DNA of 64,000 nucleotides from the NCBI GenBank assembly GCA_024734555.1, contig JANPWX010000358.1:5165-69164 (forward strand). Direction: 5' to 3'. This stretch comes from Trochalopteron elliotii. Taxonomy: Eukaryota; Chordata; Aves; Passeriformes; Leiothrichidae. The notes beneath the pieces are model-generated. The model searched no databases. It was given only the letters and a program-made list of their open reading frames with translations, and had not been told where the DNA came from. Numbering within the stretch: the first letter of the stretch is position 1; each line of letters begins with the position of its first letter. Shown here piece after piece: positions 38,370-49,245 of this stretch. The position numbers were made by a program, and so were the translations under genes.

Positions 38370-38731
38370 NNNNNNNNNNNNNNNNNNNNNNNNNNNNNNN
38401 NNNNNNNNNNNNNNNNNNNNNNNNNNNNNNNNNNNNNNNNNNNNNNNNNNNNNNNNNNNNNNNNNNNNNNNNNNNNNNNNNNNNNNNNNNNNNNNNNNNN
38501 NNNNNNNNNNNNNNNNNNNNNNNNNNNNNNNNNNNNNNNNNNNNNNNNNNNNNNNNNNNNNNNNNNNNNNNNNNNNNNNNNNNNNNNNNNNNNNNNNNNN
38601 NNNNNNNNNNNNNNNNNNNNNNNNNNNNNNNNNNNNNNNNNNNNNNNNNNNNNNNNNNNNNNNNNNNNNNNNNNNNNNNNNNNNNNNNNNNNNNNNNNNN
38701 NNNNNNNNNNNNNNNNNNNNNNNNNNNNNNN
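38370..38731. other. Assembly gap, 362 N
   Basis: A run of 362 undetermined bases in the middle of the CpG island. Both flanks are extremely GC-rich, so the missing sequence is probably GC-rich too and may include the transcription start and most of the first exon. Open frames drawn across it are artefacts of unknown residues. The true length may differ from 362. Confidence 0.98.
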
Positions 38732-38807
38732 CCTTCTCTCCGTCTGTCCTCGGCTACCCCTGCCCTCGTCCCCCGCGCTGCCGGGCGGGCAGAGCCGCCC
38801 CGCCGAG
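38732..38807 (+). other. Candidate 3' end of first exon with splice donor
   Basis: Immediately after the gap, 76 bases of GC-rich sequence end at GAG|GTAGGT (38807/38808), a good match to the vertebrate donor consensus. No in-frame stop occurs in the frame that continues from the ATG at 38346 if the gap is a multiple of three plus two as drawn, but the translation (LLSVCPRLPLPSSP...) is proline-rich and looks as much like untranslated GC-rich DNA. It may be 5' untranslated sequence or the end of a short coding exon. The gene is unidentified. Confidence 0.35.
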
Positions 38808-38896
38808 GTAGGTTCTGTGTGTGCTCCGCACACAAAGGCGCTGGCACGGAGGGACGGGATATCCCAGCCGGGGGGGGCTGAGGGACGGCGGCTCCC

Positions 38897-38921
38897 GGGG
38901 AGGGGAGGCGGGAGCGGCGGG
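38897..38921 (+). other. Canonical G-quadruplex motif
   Basis: Four G-tracts, GGGG (38897-38900), GGGG (38902-38905), GGG (38910-38912) and GGG (38919-38921), with loops of 1, 4 and 6 bases. It lies about 90 bases past the candidate donor on the plus strand. G-rich motifs on the sense strand at the start of first introns are common in vertebrate genes. Confidence 0.6.
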
Positions 38922-39102
38922 TCCCGGCTGAGGGGTACCTGCGCTTTCGTTCGTGAAAGGAAACACGGGGAGTTCGTCGTGGCTCTGCATAAATTAAAGG
39001 GGGAACAAGCAGCAGGGTGCCCGGAGGTCTGCGGTGCTCCGGCGGTGCTGCCGGTCCCGCCGCCCCCCGTGGGTGTCCCCGGCCCGCCGGGGCCTGGAGC
39101 CG

Positions 39103-39141
39103 GTGGGTGTTCGGTGTGCCCGTGGGGTGTTCGGCGTGTTC
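39103..39141 (+). repeat. Short imperfect tandem duplication
   Basis: Two copies of a unit of about 19-20 bases built around GTGGGTGTTCGGTGTG / GTGGGGTGTTCGGCGTG, at the downstream edge of the CpG island. Probably a local duplication; no function seen. Confidence 0.6.
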
Positions 39142-40310
39142 TTGTGGACAGCTTTGATCCTTGAGTGACTCTTGGGAGCACCCCCATAGTACGGCGGGAT
39201 CCATGGGTGCAGGCTGGCAGGACTGGGGAAATGGATGGTGGTGGAGGGGAAGAGGAGTTGGAAAAGCAAATAAAAAAGGATAAATATTTTATTTCCTATA
39301 CGTGGTGCTCTGTAAAATGAGCATCCAGAGCAGCTGAACTTCTGGTGTGGGCAGCTGATGTCTTCTTACAGCGCTTTAAAACAAGTAGAAGCTGGGAGCG
39401 GGACAAGCCCCGAGGAACTGCTTCTCCTGTGCTCCCACCGCTCCCCCCTGGGTCTGTCAGACTTTCCCTCAAGGAGCCCGGGAATTCAAATGTCTAGGGT
39501 TTTTTTGTGCATTGGGTTGAAAGGCTGAGAAGCTGACCAGAGAGACTGCACAGAGAAACGCGTTGTGGGGGTGCATAAGATAAAGGGGTGCAGTACGGGA
39601 GCTCTGTGTGCCTGAACTACTTGTTTGCTTCGGCCGTTGGATTTTTTCATAGCTTAATGAGTTCTGGCATAAATCGATACTGTGCAAATGTGGTGTACGG
39701 CCGTGGCTGGCATTGGAGCAGAGTCTGGCCCTGTAAGCCCAGGGCATGGTTGTGGTGAACTCGAGAGAACGGCGGAAACATGTGAACTTGTGGGATTTGG
39801 TTGAGAATTCACATGGTCATACAAAAATGTAACAAAAGGAGGAAAAGATGCTTCTATGTGAGCACAGTGTGGTCGCAGTGTATAGTTTGTGGTGGGAGTA
39901 TTGTTGAATAACTCTGGCAGTGATTCTGCTCAGCGTTGTGGTACGTCTGTGTGCTTTGAGTCCTGTAGCACCACTCAGGACATTCAACTTTCCTTGACTT
40001 GGCAGAGGAGTGTGGAAGGATGTTGCTGAAAATGAGAATGACTGCTTGGGGATCTGGTGGACAATTTGGGAGGCATTTAAACTGCCTTTAATTTCCTTGT
40101 GATATGAACAGGACATTGGGAATCTGTTGCTTTATTGATGGATGTCTTCCTATGGACAGACAGTGTTCTCTGAATGTGATGGCTGCTTGTTTGGTGTCAG
40201 TGATATTTGCTTAGGACAATAAACAATTGTTTGCTGAGCTTTATTATAAAGAACCAGAAATTCCTCTTATCTCCTGAAACAAAGCCTTTTTTGTCTTAAT
40301 GCAACTGTGG

Positions 40311-40373
40311 GCCAATTTCATGCTTGGTGTAGTTCCACTGATGACGGTGGAGTTTTGCCAGGATGATTTTGGC
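40311..40373. repeat. Old palindromic element, copy 2
   Basis: Imperfect inverted repeat. The left arm GCCAATTTCATGCTTGGTG and the right arm, ending in CCAGGATGATTTTGGC, pair along about 28 bases around a centre near 40342. The arms match the copy at 19296-19348 (gccaaattcatccctggtg ... gatgaatttggc). It keeps a fuller core, 'gtagttccactgatgacggt' then 'ggagttttgccagg', resembling the amniote palindrome I recall with a 'tggagttacaccagg' arm. Family name not certain. Confidence 0.5.
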
Positions 40374-41844
40374 AGGTGAAATGTCACTTCTGTGTCCCTA
40401 ATGCTCAAGAGTAGTGTCACTATATTGTCTTTAGCACTTGAGTATTGTTAATTAAAATGGTATGCTGATGCTTCCCAAAAGTTAGAAGTGGGAGAATCAT
40501 CCTATCAGGTCCTCACAATACCTTCCCGCTTGCTTTCTCCTTTCTGCTTCAGATCTCACATCCCTTAATTTATTCTCTTCCTTCTTTTTCAGTCTTAGCA
40601 TCTTTCTTCTCTCTTTAAAATTAGGAAGTTTCTCTGAAGTCCAGTTCACCTCCAGGCGTTTAGAGGTTCTGAGACTGTGCTGAGCCCTGCACGACTGGGT
40701 AAGTGAGGAGCTGTGTGGCAGCTGCAGTTGGGAGCTCTCCTCCACAATCTGATTTGTGGCTCTGGTCAGTGCATTTGCTGAAGTGGCAGATTGTTTGTCA
40801 TAGTCATGCAGTGGAACAGCCTGGCTTGAGAGAGAGTGATAGACTGGGCTGGGGGTGGGGGAGTCTCTCAGTTTTTGCATACTGCCCATACTCAGGACAC
40901 TTGAGAAACTGGTTTTGAGAACACTCCTTCATGACTTCAGTAAGGACATGGAAATTACCTAAAAATTGAGGCAGAAGGAGAAAAGGAGAAAGAGAGAATG
41001 AAATAATCATGTTTGCTAGCTGTGGGAAGAAGAGTGGAACTGTTTAAGCAGTAATTGGCTCTAACAGAACTTTGGCTCTATCAAAGTTTCCGAGACAATA
41101 TTTGATTGAATAAAGCCATGTTATCTTTGTACGTGGTTAACAGTATTAAATACATGTGGCCAACTCTTAATCTGTTCTGGGACTGTGGTAGTTGTAAACA
41201 GAGCCACTTTCAATGCTCAGCTTCTGCTGAACAGTTTTGTGTCTGACATCTCTGCACTGTACAACTCTGGATCTGTTTGCATCTCATAAGAACACAAAGC
41301 AAGAGTGTCTGACACCGCTTAGGGCTAACACCGTTCTGACACAGTATGAAAGAGCAAGATACATGCAGGGTCTCACTCACTTCTCACTGTGAAGGGGAAG
41401 AAATTGCTTAATGCTTCTTCAGCTCAGTTATTACTCTAAAGTTTGTTCTGGTTTGGCCAGACCTGGCGTGTTTTTGACTGTCAGTGAAGTATGGTTTGCA
41501 GCACAACAGAATGTTGCAAAGAGCCTGCAACTCGTCTGTGTTTACTTAAAAGGCATGTAGGTCAGGGTTTTGATGTTTGGTTTTGACATAAGACAGTGGA
41601 AGGATTCAGATGTGGAAAGAGGATTGTTCACATGCTAACCTGAACATAAAGCTGCAGATTTGATAGGAAAAATGTATTTTTAGAAGAAAGAGAAATTATC
41701 TGTTTAGAACTACATTTATCAGTGATATTTCAACTTCCCATGTCTTGCATACTCTCGGCAGGCTTTGAATGCTTAATTTATATTAATCCTTCCAAAACCA
41801 TGCTGAAGGGGGAATGCCATGTGTTCCCATTGTGGGGAAGACAC

Positions 41845-41945
41845 CTTTCCTTTGCAGATGGGGAATAAAAGCACAAGCAAGAAAATGAGTTGTCTGTGAC
41901 CACACAGGAGCTGTGTAGTGGTGGAAGAACTTGAACTCGTGTGTT
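41845..41945 (+). repeat. MIR/core-SINE-like relic
   Basis: 'tttgcagatggggaataaaa', 'gagttgtctgtgaccacaca', 'ggagctgtgtagtggtgga' and 'agaacttgaactcgtg' follow the MIR core order (acagatggggaaactgag ... cccaaggtcacacagctagtaagtggtgga ... gaacccg). It is the clearest of the SINE relics in the window. MIR-type SINEs predate the split of mammals and birds. Confidence 0.6.
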
Positions 41946-44900
41946 CTGAGCTGTTGGCTAGTGTTGAAATGAAAATATTGCCCCTGCCAGAAGGAGTGGG
42001 AGAAGAGGCACAGCCCAAAAGGCACAGTGTGAAAACTGGTTGGGTTACCTGACTGTGATGTCTTCATGGCTCTTCCATCACAGCCATGCTGGTCTTTGTT
42101 AGACTGTGGAAAACAGAAGGGTTTTGTAGTGATAAGTACTTAAACAAAGAGACTCAGCATACACAGGAGAGAAGAGAAAAAAGAAAGGGACATTTTTCTT
42201 CTCCTTTCTGTACCTGTCTTCAAATAGTGGGTGCTGTTTTTACAGATGGGTCCCTGGCTGGGTCTTTGGGGAGGTCCTTCATCTGTCCCACTGTACAGTT
42301 GTGTGTGAGCAGGTGCCAGCAGAAGGGCACAGGAGACTTTGCAGAGCCAGATGGGTCATGGCAAAACCAGGGCTGCCTTTCTTTGGCCCCAGAACTGAGT
42401 GAGGTGAGGTGGTTTGAGTGCAGACACCCACCCTGAGAGACCAGGCTTGTGCTTTTTATTTTTTTTAAAGTGTTTTCTAGAGGGGTGGCTGCTCTTTGTT
42501 GTGATATGCACAGACAGTCACGTAGCTGCTCTTCTCACCTGGTTCCTTTTGTGCTTTGGGTTGTTGGTGTGAAGGGCTGTGGGTGTTGCATGACAGAGGG
42601 AGTGGCCTGTGGCAGTTCTGTGGCAGAAATCTTATGAGCAGGGAGCATTGGTGTATGCAAGAAAAGGAAGGATGTGGTCTTTTCTTCCTTTTTCTGTGTA
42701 ACTCGAAGTGCTGAAGCTTACCTGTTCCCTTATGTACTCTGTCACTTCAGGAAAACTGAAATAGTGCTTTTCCATACAGTGCTGTTTTGGTGCTTGATGG
42801 TTATAATTGTGAAGTCAGTCCTGTCTGTAACTTTGGTTTCAAAACAACTTTTGTGCTGACAGGCTACTTCTTGTGCTTAGGCTGGTGCTGTAAGTTTTGT
42901 GCAGTGAAGGGTGGGACTCTCACAGGTGGGAGAAGTGTTTCCAAGCTGTGTCTATAAAAGAAAAAGTTTCAGAGCTTTTGGAGCATTTGTGGGCAGTGCT
43001 GTCTGCTGGTCTGTGTCACATTTTAGAATAACTTTCGAAATCATTATTTTTTCCACTGGTTTGGCCTGGGTGTGTAGCTGAAAGGGCAGGTTTTGTGGTG
43101 ACTTGGTGCAGTTTGCTTGTAGCACAGGTCTAGTCTGCAGTGGAGTTTACTGAGTCTGTAGCAGGTCTTCAGCTTGCTTAGCTCAGACAAGGATCCCAGT
43201 TTTATGATGTCAGCAGGGAGCACAAATGCAATAACCTTTGCCTTGTTTAGCTTTATTTATCCCTAGAAGCAAAACTCCTGGATTTGCTTACATTTTTAAA
43301 ATGTCATTGACAACACGAAGGCAGAAGGTTGCCTTTTGTGCACATACATGCTCCTCATCAAGAAAGAAATAGTGCAGTCATTTAGGAACAGTGGGACAAA
43401 TCCCTTTCATTTAGATGAGCTCAATTTCTTTATTTTTACATTTATACTGCAATTTTTGGCAGCATATGTGCTTTCTGGATGAACTGTAAAACCTCTGCTG
43501 TCTTTTAGCAAGTCTCAGCCATTTCCATTTACAGCCTCTCTGTGTGAGCTACATTAGAGTCCTGTAGAGAGCTTGTGATGATGAAGCATGAAAAGTACTG
43601 CTGCTATGAGGGATATTTTCATACCCTGGAGAACAATCTTGTTGCTGCCTGTGGTGGGATGGCTCTTATGTTTTACCTTATACTGGGGGATTGCTTACCT
43701 TTCTGGTAAGCTATGGAGCTGAAGCCCAGGAATGCTTCTGAAGGAGAAACTGCCCTCATATTTGGATTCATCTGAAGTAGTCACTCTGCTTTGTAGTACA
43801 GTATATTTTAGGCAGGAGAAACTCAGTCTTGAAAATGTTATTCTGTAGAGGGGAACTGTCTTTGAGCTTCTTTTCCTTACTTGATTATTTAGAGTTCTCC
43901 TCCTGTGGCCCTTGAAAGATGTCCAGCTCACCATGCTTGTGCCCACTGGTGCTAACTACCTCACCAGGTCAGCAGTGTCTGCCCTGAAGGGGAGGCAAAC
44001 TCTGCCCATCAAAGGTATTTCAATAGTCATGGCATTCAGTGGGCTGGCCAGAGGAGGATGATGATGGCAAATAATAGAACAATTCCTTTCATTCCTTGCC
44101 TGTGCAGTGAGTGGGCATTTGTCAGACCTCATGTACATACACAGGCTTTTCTTGTCCTGGTGCTAATAATAAACAGAGTTCACAGCTCCCAGTGGCCGGG
44201 ACGATGTGGCGAGAAGTGGGTCAGGACCATTGGTGTGTGCATAACTGCATTCCTCATCTAGGCCGGTGCCTGTGCTGGATGCTTCTAAACAAGCTGAAAA
44301 GGTTTCAGGGAAGCTGGAGTTTGTGCTGTCAGCTGGGGGAAGTGCACCTCTAGCTGACTGAAGCACTTAAGGACAAGGCTCAGAGTGAATGGTCTGGAGC
44401 AGCTTTGCATGTTAGAAGGACCACAGAGGTACAGCTTTACTGTTTAGTACCTCTGAAGAGCAAGGAGTTGAAGTCAAAGTAAACTTTCTTCTTTCTGGCA
44501 GGATGGTTTGCTGAGCAGCCCTTTGAACATGTACACTGCTCTATTTCACTGAAATATGTCTCTGCTACCTCAGTTTCCTCTCAAGTGTCACTGAGTACAA
44601 TGATGACTTGCTGAATGTCACATTGCATTGCTGCCATGTCCTTCACACTTGCTGCAGTGATTGAGCCCCTTGGTGCCCTTCAAGGAAGAGTGGGTGCCTG
44701 GCCTGACCCTGAGATGCAGTTTGGGGCTTGGCTACTGGTAGAAGATGAAAGCCAGTTTTCATCTGAAGCCACTGGGATTTGTTGAGTTTATTTTTGGAGA
44801 GAATAGGGAGGAGGAGTTTGATGGGTTATGATTTCTTTTATGGTTCTACACTTACGGGTTTTTTCATCCTAGAGCTTTTCGAGGTTACTTGTCCTTGAAG

Positions 44901-46706
44901 AAGGTCTATGACATATAAGGCAAGCTGTAATACTCTTCTTTAATTCTCATAATACCTGGCACATCACTGCTGCTCCCTGAAAACAGCTGTCAGAAATTTA
45001 TACACAAGTTTGGATGGGAATGGGGGAAAGGATAGGGAAAGAGGCATGGTAGTTTTGCTATTTTCATTGTCTGGAAGGTGGTGTTTTGGTATCTAAAAGT
45101 GTAAATTGATCTTTTCTTCCAAGCCTCAAGTACATTTGAGGCCATCCCTGTGTAATGTGCAGAAGCAAACAAGAGCTGGGGGTTATACCCAGTGTATTGA
45201 GGATGTGGCAGTGGGCTTTGCCACGTGAAGAGGTGACCTTTGGAAGGTGAGTGTGGCTTCCCTTGGCACTGTCCCACCATTCTCCTGTGCCCTTTGTCAT
45301 TGTGAGCAGTGCAGTGACACAGGACCTGACCAGAAGTGCTCAGGGAGTCTGGTGTGTTCTGGAAGGGAGCCCTGGCTGTGCAAGGGTTGTCCTGTGAGTG
45401 GTTTGCTACCACAGATGGCAACTGTGGGAGCTGGTGACTCTCCAAAGGCAACGTTAGTCTGCCCATTACTCTCTTTTTATCTGTTTGTTATTTCAAGTAC
45501 AGGAAGGCTGAGCAAGTCATAAACTTCTTACACAAAACATGAGCAAACATATTCTTCCTTTTTCAGAAAATACCTTGAAAGCAAGTGTTAGAATTCAAGA
45601 AAATTAACATCTCTGAAGTGCAGAAAGCATTTATCTCTTGGTGTGAATCTAAATCCTATTGAGATTATCAAAAAATACATTTTTCTGAAATAAATCAGCT
45701 AGAAAGCCAACCTTGAAGCTTTTCCTGAAGACTGGAGTTTGTGAATGTCTGTGCCTGTCAGTCTTAGGTGGAGGATTTAGTTTAAAAGGTCAAAGCAGTG
45801 TTACTTGTATCAAAACTCTCTTTTGGGGAAGCTCCAATCTGAGTTCTTGGGCCTGTCTTGCTTTGTCTGCAGTTAATGACTGATTCATCTGGCCATAAAG
45901 AGGGAGAGGTTAGAGGCATCACCTGGCCATGTTATATACCACATCCTTTTCCTAATTGAGCAAAAGTGCTGTACCTTCAAAGTTTCCTCTAAACATCTAA
46001 CTTACTGAGTGTGCAATGACTGGTTTGATTTTAGTTTGTTGGTTGGGGTGTTTTTCAGTGCAGTATGTAAGCAAAATAAAATAAATTCCTTGCTTGAGGA
46101 CAAGTTAGCACATGAAGTTAGAAAATAAGTGTCCCAACTATTGTTTTGTTTTCCAGTGGCCTGAGGGTCCTTCCCACTTATCACTGTTGTAGAGACAGGC
46201 TTTGCCCTGAAGAACTTACAGTTTAAGTAAGGAAGAGTGTGTGAGTGGATATTAGAGACAAAAAGATGAAGCATGTTGGTGTGAGGGTTGAAGTGGAAAA
46301 TTTTTTCTTGCAATGAATACAGCTGCTTTGATGGAGAGACAGATTTTTACTTAAACTTCCACTGTAGCATTATGTATCTGTATAAAGCTGCCTCATTGCT
46401 TGTGTTTATTGCACTACAGGAAGAAATTTTAGCACTATAAGCTGTCCTAGAGGGTTCTGTATAATTTCCAGCTAGTTAGGGCCTGCTTTTTTCTCTACAG
46501 AAGCACTAAAAAAGCATCCCCTCAACCTTGGTACCTATTTCCAGGTAACTAATAGGATTAACAGATCCAAGACAAGGTGTTCCTTTAGCTAAATGTAATC
46601 CATTTGCCAGCTTCAGCCAAAAATATTGCAGGGAGGAGAGACACAGGTCTATATAGTAAATCTAATTTTCAAAAAATGCAGGGCTTAATACAAGTTAGAC
46701 CAGTGC

Positions 46707-46720
46707 TTTTTTTTTTTTTT
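46707..46720 (+). repeat. Poly(T) run, 14 bases
   Basis: Fourteen consecutive T followed by CCTAG. It could serve as a pyrimidine tract but no exon follows. Confidence 0.9.
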
Positions 46721-47383
46721 CCTAGAAAATTTCCAAAACTGTGTCACTTTAATTGTGCAATTTTAAACTAAAAAAAAACTGGGAGCCAGCTCAAAATGCA
46801 GTCAGGGATCAGTCAGGTCAGTGCTACTGGGATACCTTTTTAATGAAACTGGGAGAAGAACTTCAGGATGGGGAAGTATTTAAGTCCTGGGGGACTTCTT
46901 GAATGCTGTGGCAGTGGGCCATATGGATCCCTAAGTAGCTGAATTTTCTGCTCAAACTGTAATTCCTGTGTCTGTCTGGTCCCTTCCTAATCCACTGCCG
47001 TGGGTTCCTGTGGCTCAGTAGTTCTTCCTTCTCCCAAAGCTGTCCCAGTGTTGCAGGCAGGGGATGGCTGCAGGCAGCAGCTGCCAGGGGAGTCTCTTGT
47101 TTCTGTGGTGCTGAGGTCGAGGTGGGCTCAGTGTGTCATGTGCAGCAGCTCTGCCCCAGAAGGATGCCCAGGTTTATTTTGCTGTGCCAATTAAGATCTC
47201 ACTGTCTGGTGTACAAAATTCTTAATTGCTGCAGCATCCTCATATCAGCTTTCAGTAAAGTTGTTTTCCAAAGCATTTTAGTTTTCATTCCCCACCACAC
47301 AATTATAAAAGATAAAGGTGACTGGTTGCTGAAGAACAAGTGATGTCACCTGTTCTACTCTCCTGTGGATGGTTTGTTTTTTG

Positions 47384-47400
47384 TTTTTTTTTTTTTTTTT
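47384..47400 (+). repeat. Poly(T) run, 17 bases
   Basis: Seventeen consecutive T preceded by G-interrupted T-rich sequence from about 47373. Confidence 0.9.
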
Positions 47401-48083
47401 GTATTGATGGAAGGCTTTGTTTTGATGCTTAATTCTTTGGACTGACAGCATCTGGTGGCATACAGGGGAGTGCTGCATGTGTAATGCCTATTCTGTGCAC
47501 TGAAAGGCAGGAGTTTAGAATGAGCTTTAAAGCAGAAGAGTGTGTCCTTTCAAAGACTTTATTCCTTCCAACGCTGAAATTGAGGTAATGAATCAAATTG
47601 GGCATGGCATGCATTGATCAAGTGGTGCTTTGTTAAATGACTGCTCTAAGGGGTCGTTTCAACCCCTTCCTCCCATTTTAGTATTGGATCTTAATCTTTT
47701 TATTGCAAGTAACATCAGCAGTAGTAGAGTTAAGAATCAGAGTTTGAGCCAGTGGTATTTATTCCTGTTTTATCTCTAATGATGAAGAAGCCTCAGCTGA
47801 TGTCCTGCTCAGGTTTGATGATTCACAAGGCTTGAGGTTCATCTTTATCTCCAGAATCTCATTTGGTTTAGGGTATTTTTTCCCCCTAATAGCAAGATGA
47901 TTAATTGACTGGTAAAACAGGCACAGATCTAGTTAATTTATTTTGTAAGTGCAGATGTTTTTTGTGTGAGGAGGTTGGGCAAAGATTGGGTTTAGAAAGG
48001 CCCAGATTACAGACACCAGTCAAGAAAACATTGAATATCACAAAAATCTTATTGCTGTAAAAGCAATGACAAAAAGAGCTCTT

Positions 48084-48103
48084 ACTCCTCTGTATATGAG
48101 GAG

Positions 48104-48139
<36 letters not shown>

Positions 48140-48166
48140 TATATATATATGTATATGTATATACTC
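48084..48166. repeat. AT microsatellite with nested palindromes
   Basis: ACTCCTC-TGTATAT-GAGGAGT (48084-48104) forms a 7-base stem and leads into a (TA) repeat. ACATATACATATAT followed by its complement at 48131-48158 is a perfect 28-base palindrome. GAGTATATA at 48101 also pairs with TATATACTC at 48158-48166, so the whole segment can fold as one long hairpin or cruciform. Confidence 0.8.
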
Positions 48167-48547
48167 TCCCATGAAGAGGAGTGGAAAAAAATTCTGTACT
48201 GTAATATAGAGTCACTCAGATTCCTAAGATTAAATGTCTCTGTAATCAATGCATTCTTTCTATTATTTTTAAATTTTTTTTAGACTGTCATAGTTAGGAT
48301 GCCATGAACTCAGCTCAGGGTAGCATGGTTTGTAACATGGGAGGCTTTTGACATGTACTGTAGGAAATGTCTCCTTGAGGAAGGAAAGGATAGAGAGTTC
48401 CACAAGCCATTTAAAAAAATTACAACCATTCCAGTTATTGTGGGTAAACTGGGTAATTTTTGCATAGAATTTTACAGAATGAGGTATTTGAAAAACTGTG
48501 TCAGGGTAAACACATCTTTCTAGTATCTATTTAAAGTACATAAATAT

Positions 48548-48654
48548 TTATTATTGTCCTTCTTCTACAGATTAAGAAACAAAGGCTGAATTGACTTGCC
48601 TAAAGCTATAACTAATTAATGCAAGGATAGAATGTGAACTTGGGACTTTGAACC
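48548..48654 (+). repeat. MIR/core-SINE-like relic
   Basis: 'ttattattgtccttcttcta', 'cagattaagaaacaaaggct', 'gaattgacttgcctaaagct' and 'gaacttgggactttgaacc' follow the MIR order (attattatccccattttacagatgaggaaactgaggc ... gtgacttgcccaaggtc ... gaacttgggattcgaacc). Confidence 0.6.
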
Positions 48655-49228
48655 AAGAGAACAACAAACAAGATGAAACACTGCAAATGGAAGCATAATG
48701 AAAAGATAATATAAACTTTATATTTCAAGCATAAACTCACTACCCCAATATAGAAATCATTTTTCCATAAATGCCTTTAGGCAAGTAAGCAGCCTAAAAA
48801 GCTGCTTCTTACTGAAAACAGAATCTGTTTAGACCAGATCATTTCTTTACTTGCCAATTTTGTGCATCTTGCATTACTCCCATTAAGCTTGTTGCTTCTG
48901 AGAAAATTCCTTAAAACAAACTGCAATTTAAATTCAATTTTCAAATAATTTGAGCTCAAATGAAGAGAGCCAGGCAAATTTACACTTCATCATGAAAAGT
49001 TGCAGCAAAGTCATGCTCGAAATTTCCTTTGCTTATCTCCCAGGTAGATGGTTGGTGTGAGTCAGCCAGAGCACTTGTATTAAATATGGGAATGGAGCTG
49101 ATTCAGAGACAAGTGATTGGCATCATTTTATGGGATGTCACCAACTGCAGCTTCAGTAAATGTCAGTTTTCCCTCTGTCTTGGTCAAATGTTAATTTTCA
49201 TTGCAATTTTGACTGAACATAGCAGAAA

Positions 49229-49245
49229 TTTTTTTTTTTTTTTTT
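49229..49245 (+). repeat. Poly(T) run, 17 bases
   Basis: Seventeen consecutive T. The short open frame crossing it (49029-49286) encodes a run of phenylalanines and is not a gene. Confidence 0.9.

Larger units (their letters stand above)
37880..39145 (+). promoter_or_regulatory. CpG island, probable gene promoter and first exon
   Basis: Seen: CpG is dense only here. I count 29 CpG in 38101-38369 and 22 in 38732-38940, against a handful per kilobase elsewhere. Features include a NotI-type GCGGCCGC at about 38336-38343, GC boxes (for example ggggcggg near 38214), a CACGTG palindrome at 37939-37948, and no obvious TATA box. In vertebrates such islands mark promoters and first exons. The plus-strand donor at 38807/38808, the G-quadruplex motif just after it, and the G- and T-rich composition of the following 25 kb favour rightward transcription. 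A start such as ATG at 38346 (M-A-M-L-V-D-G-C, then the gap) is possible but untestable. Bidirectional activity cannot be excluded. Confidence 0.8.

Noticed and set aside
37888..39204. Long open frames across the CpG island on both strands, 288 to 438 codons
   Set aside because: Their length comes from 362 undetermined bases read as unknown residues and from GC-rich DNA lacking stop codons. Only the flanks can be judged, and they show no domain.
46140..46250. Possible old repeat ('tttgccctgaagaacttaca' phrase)
   Set aside because: The phrase recalls an old interspersed repeat, but the flanks could not be matched to any family from memory, so it was not annotated.
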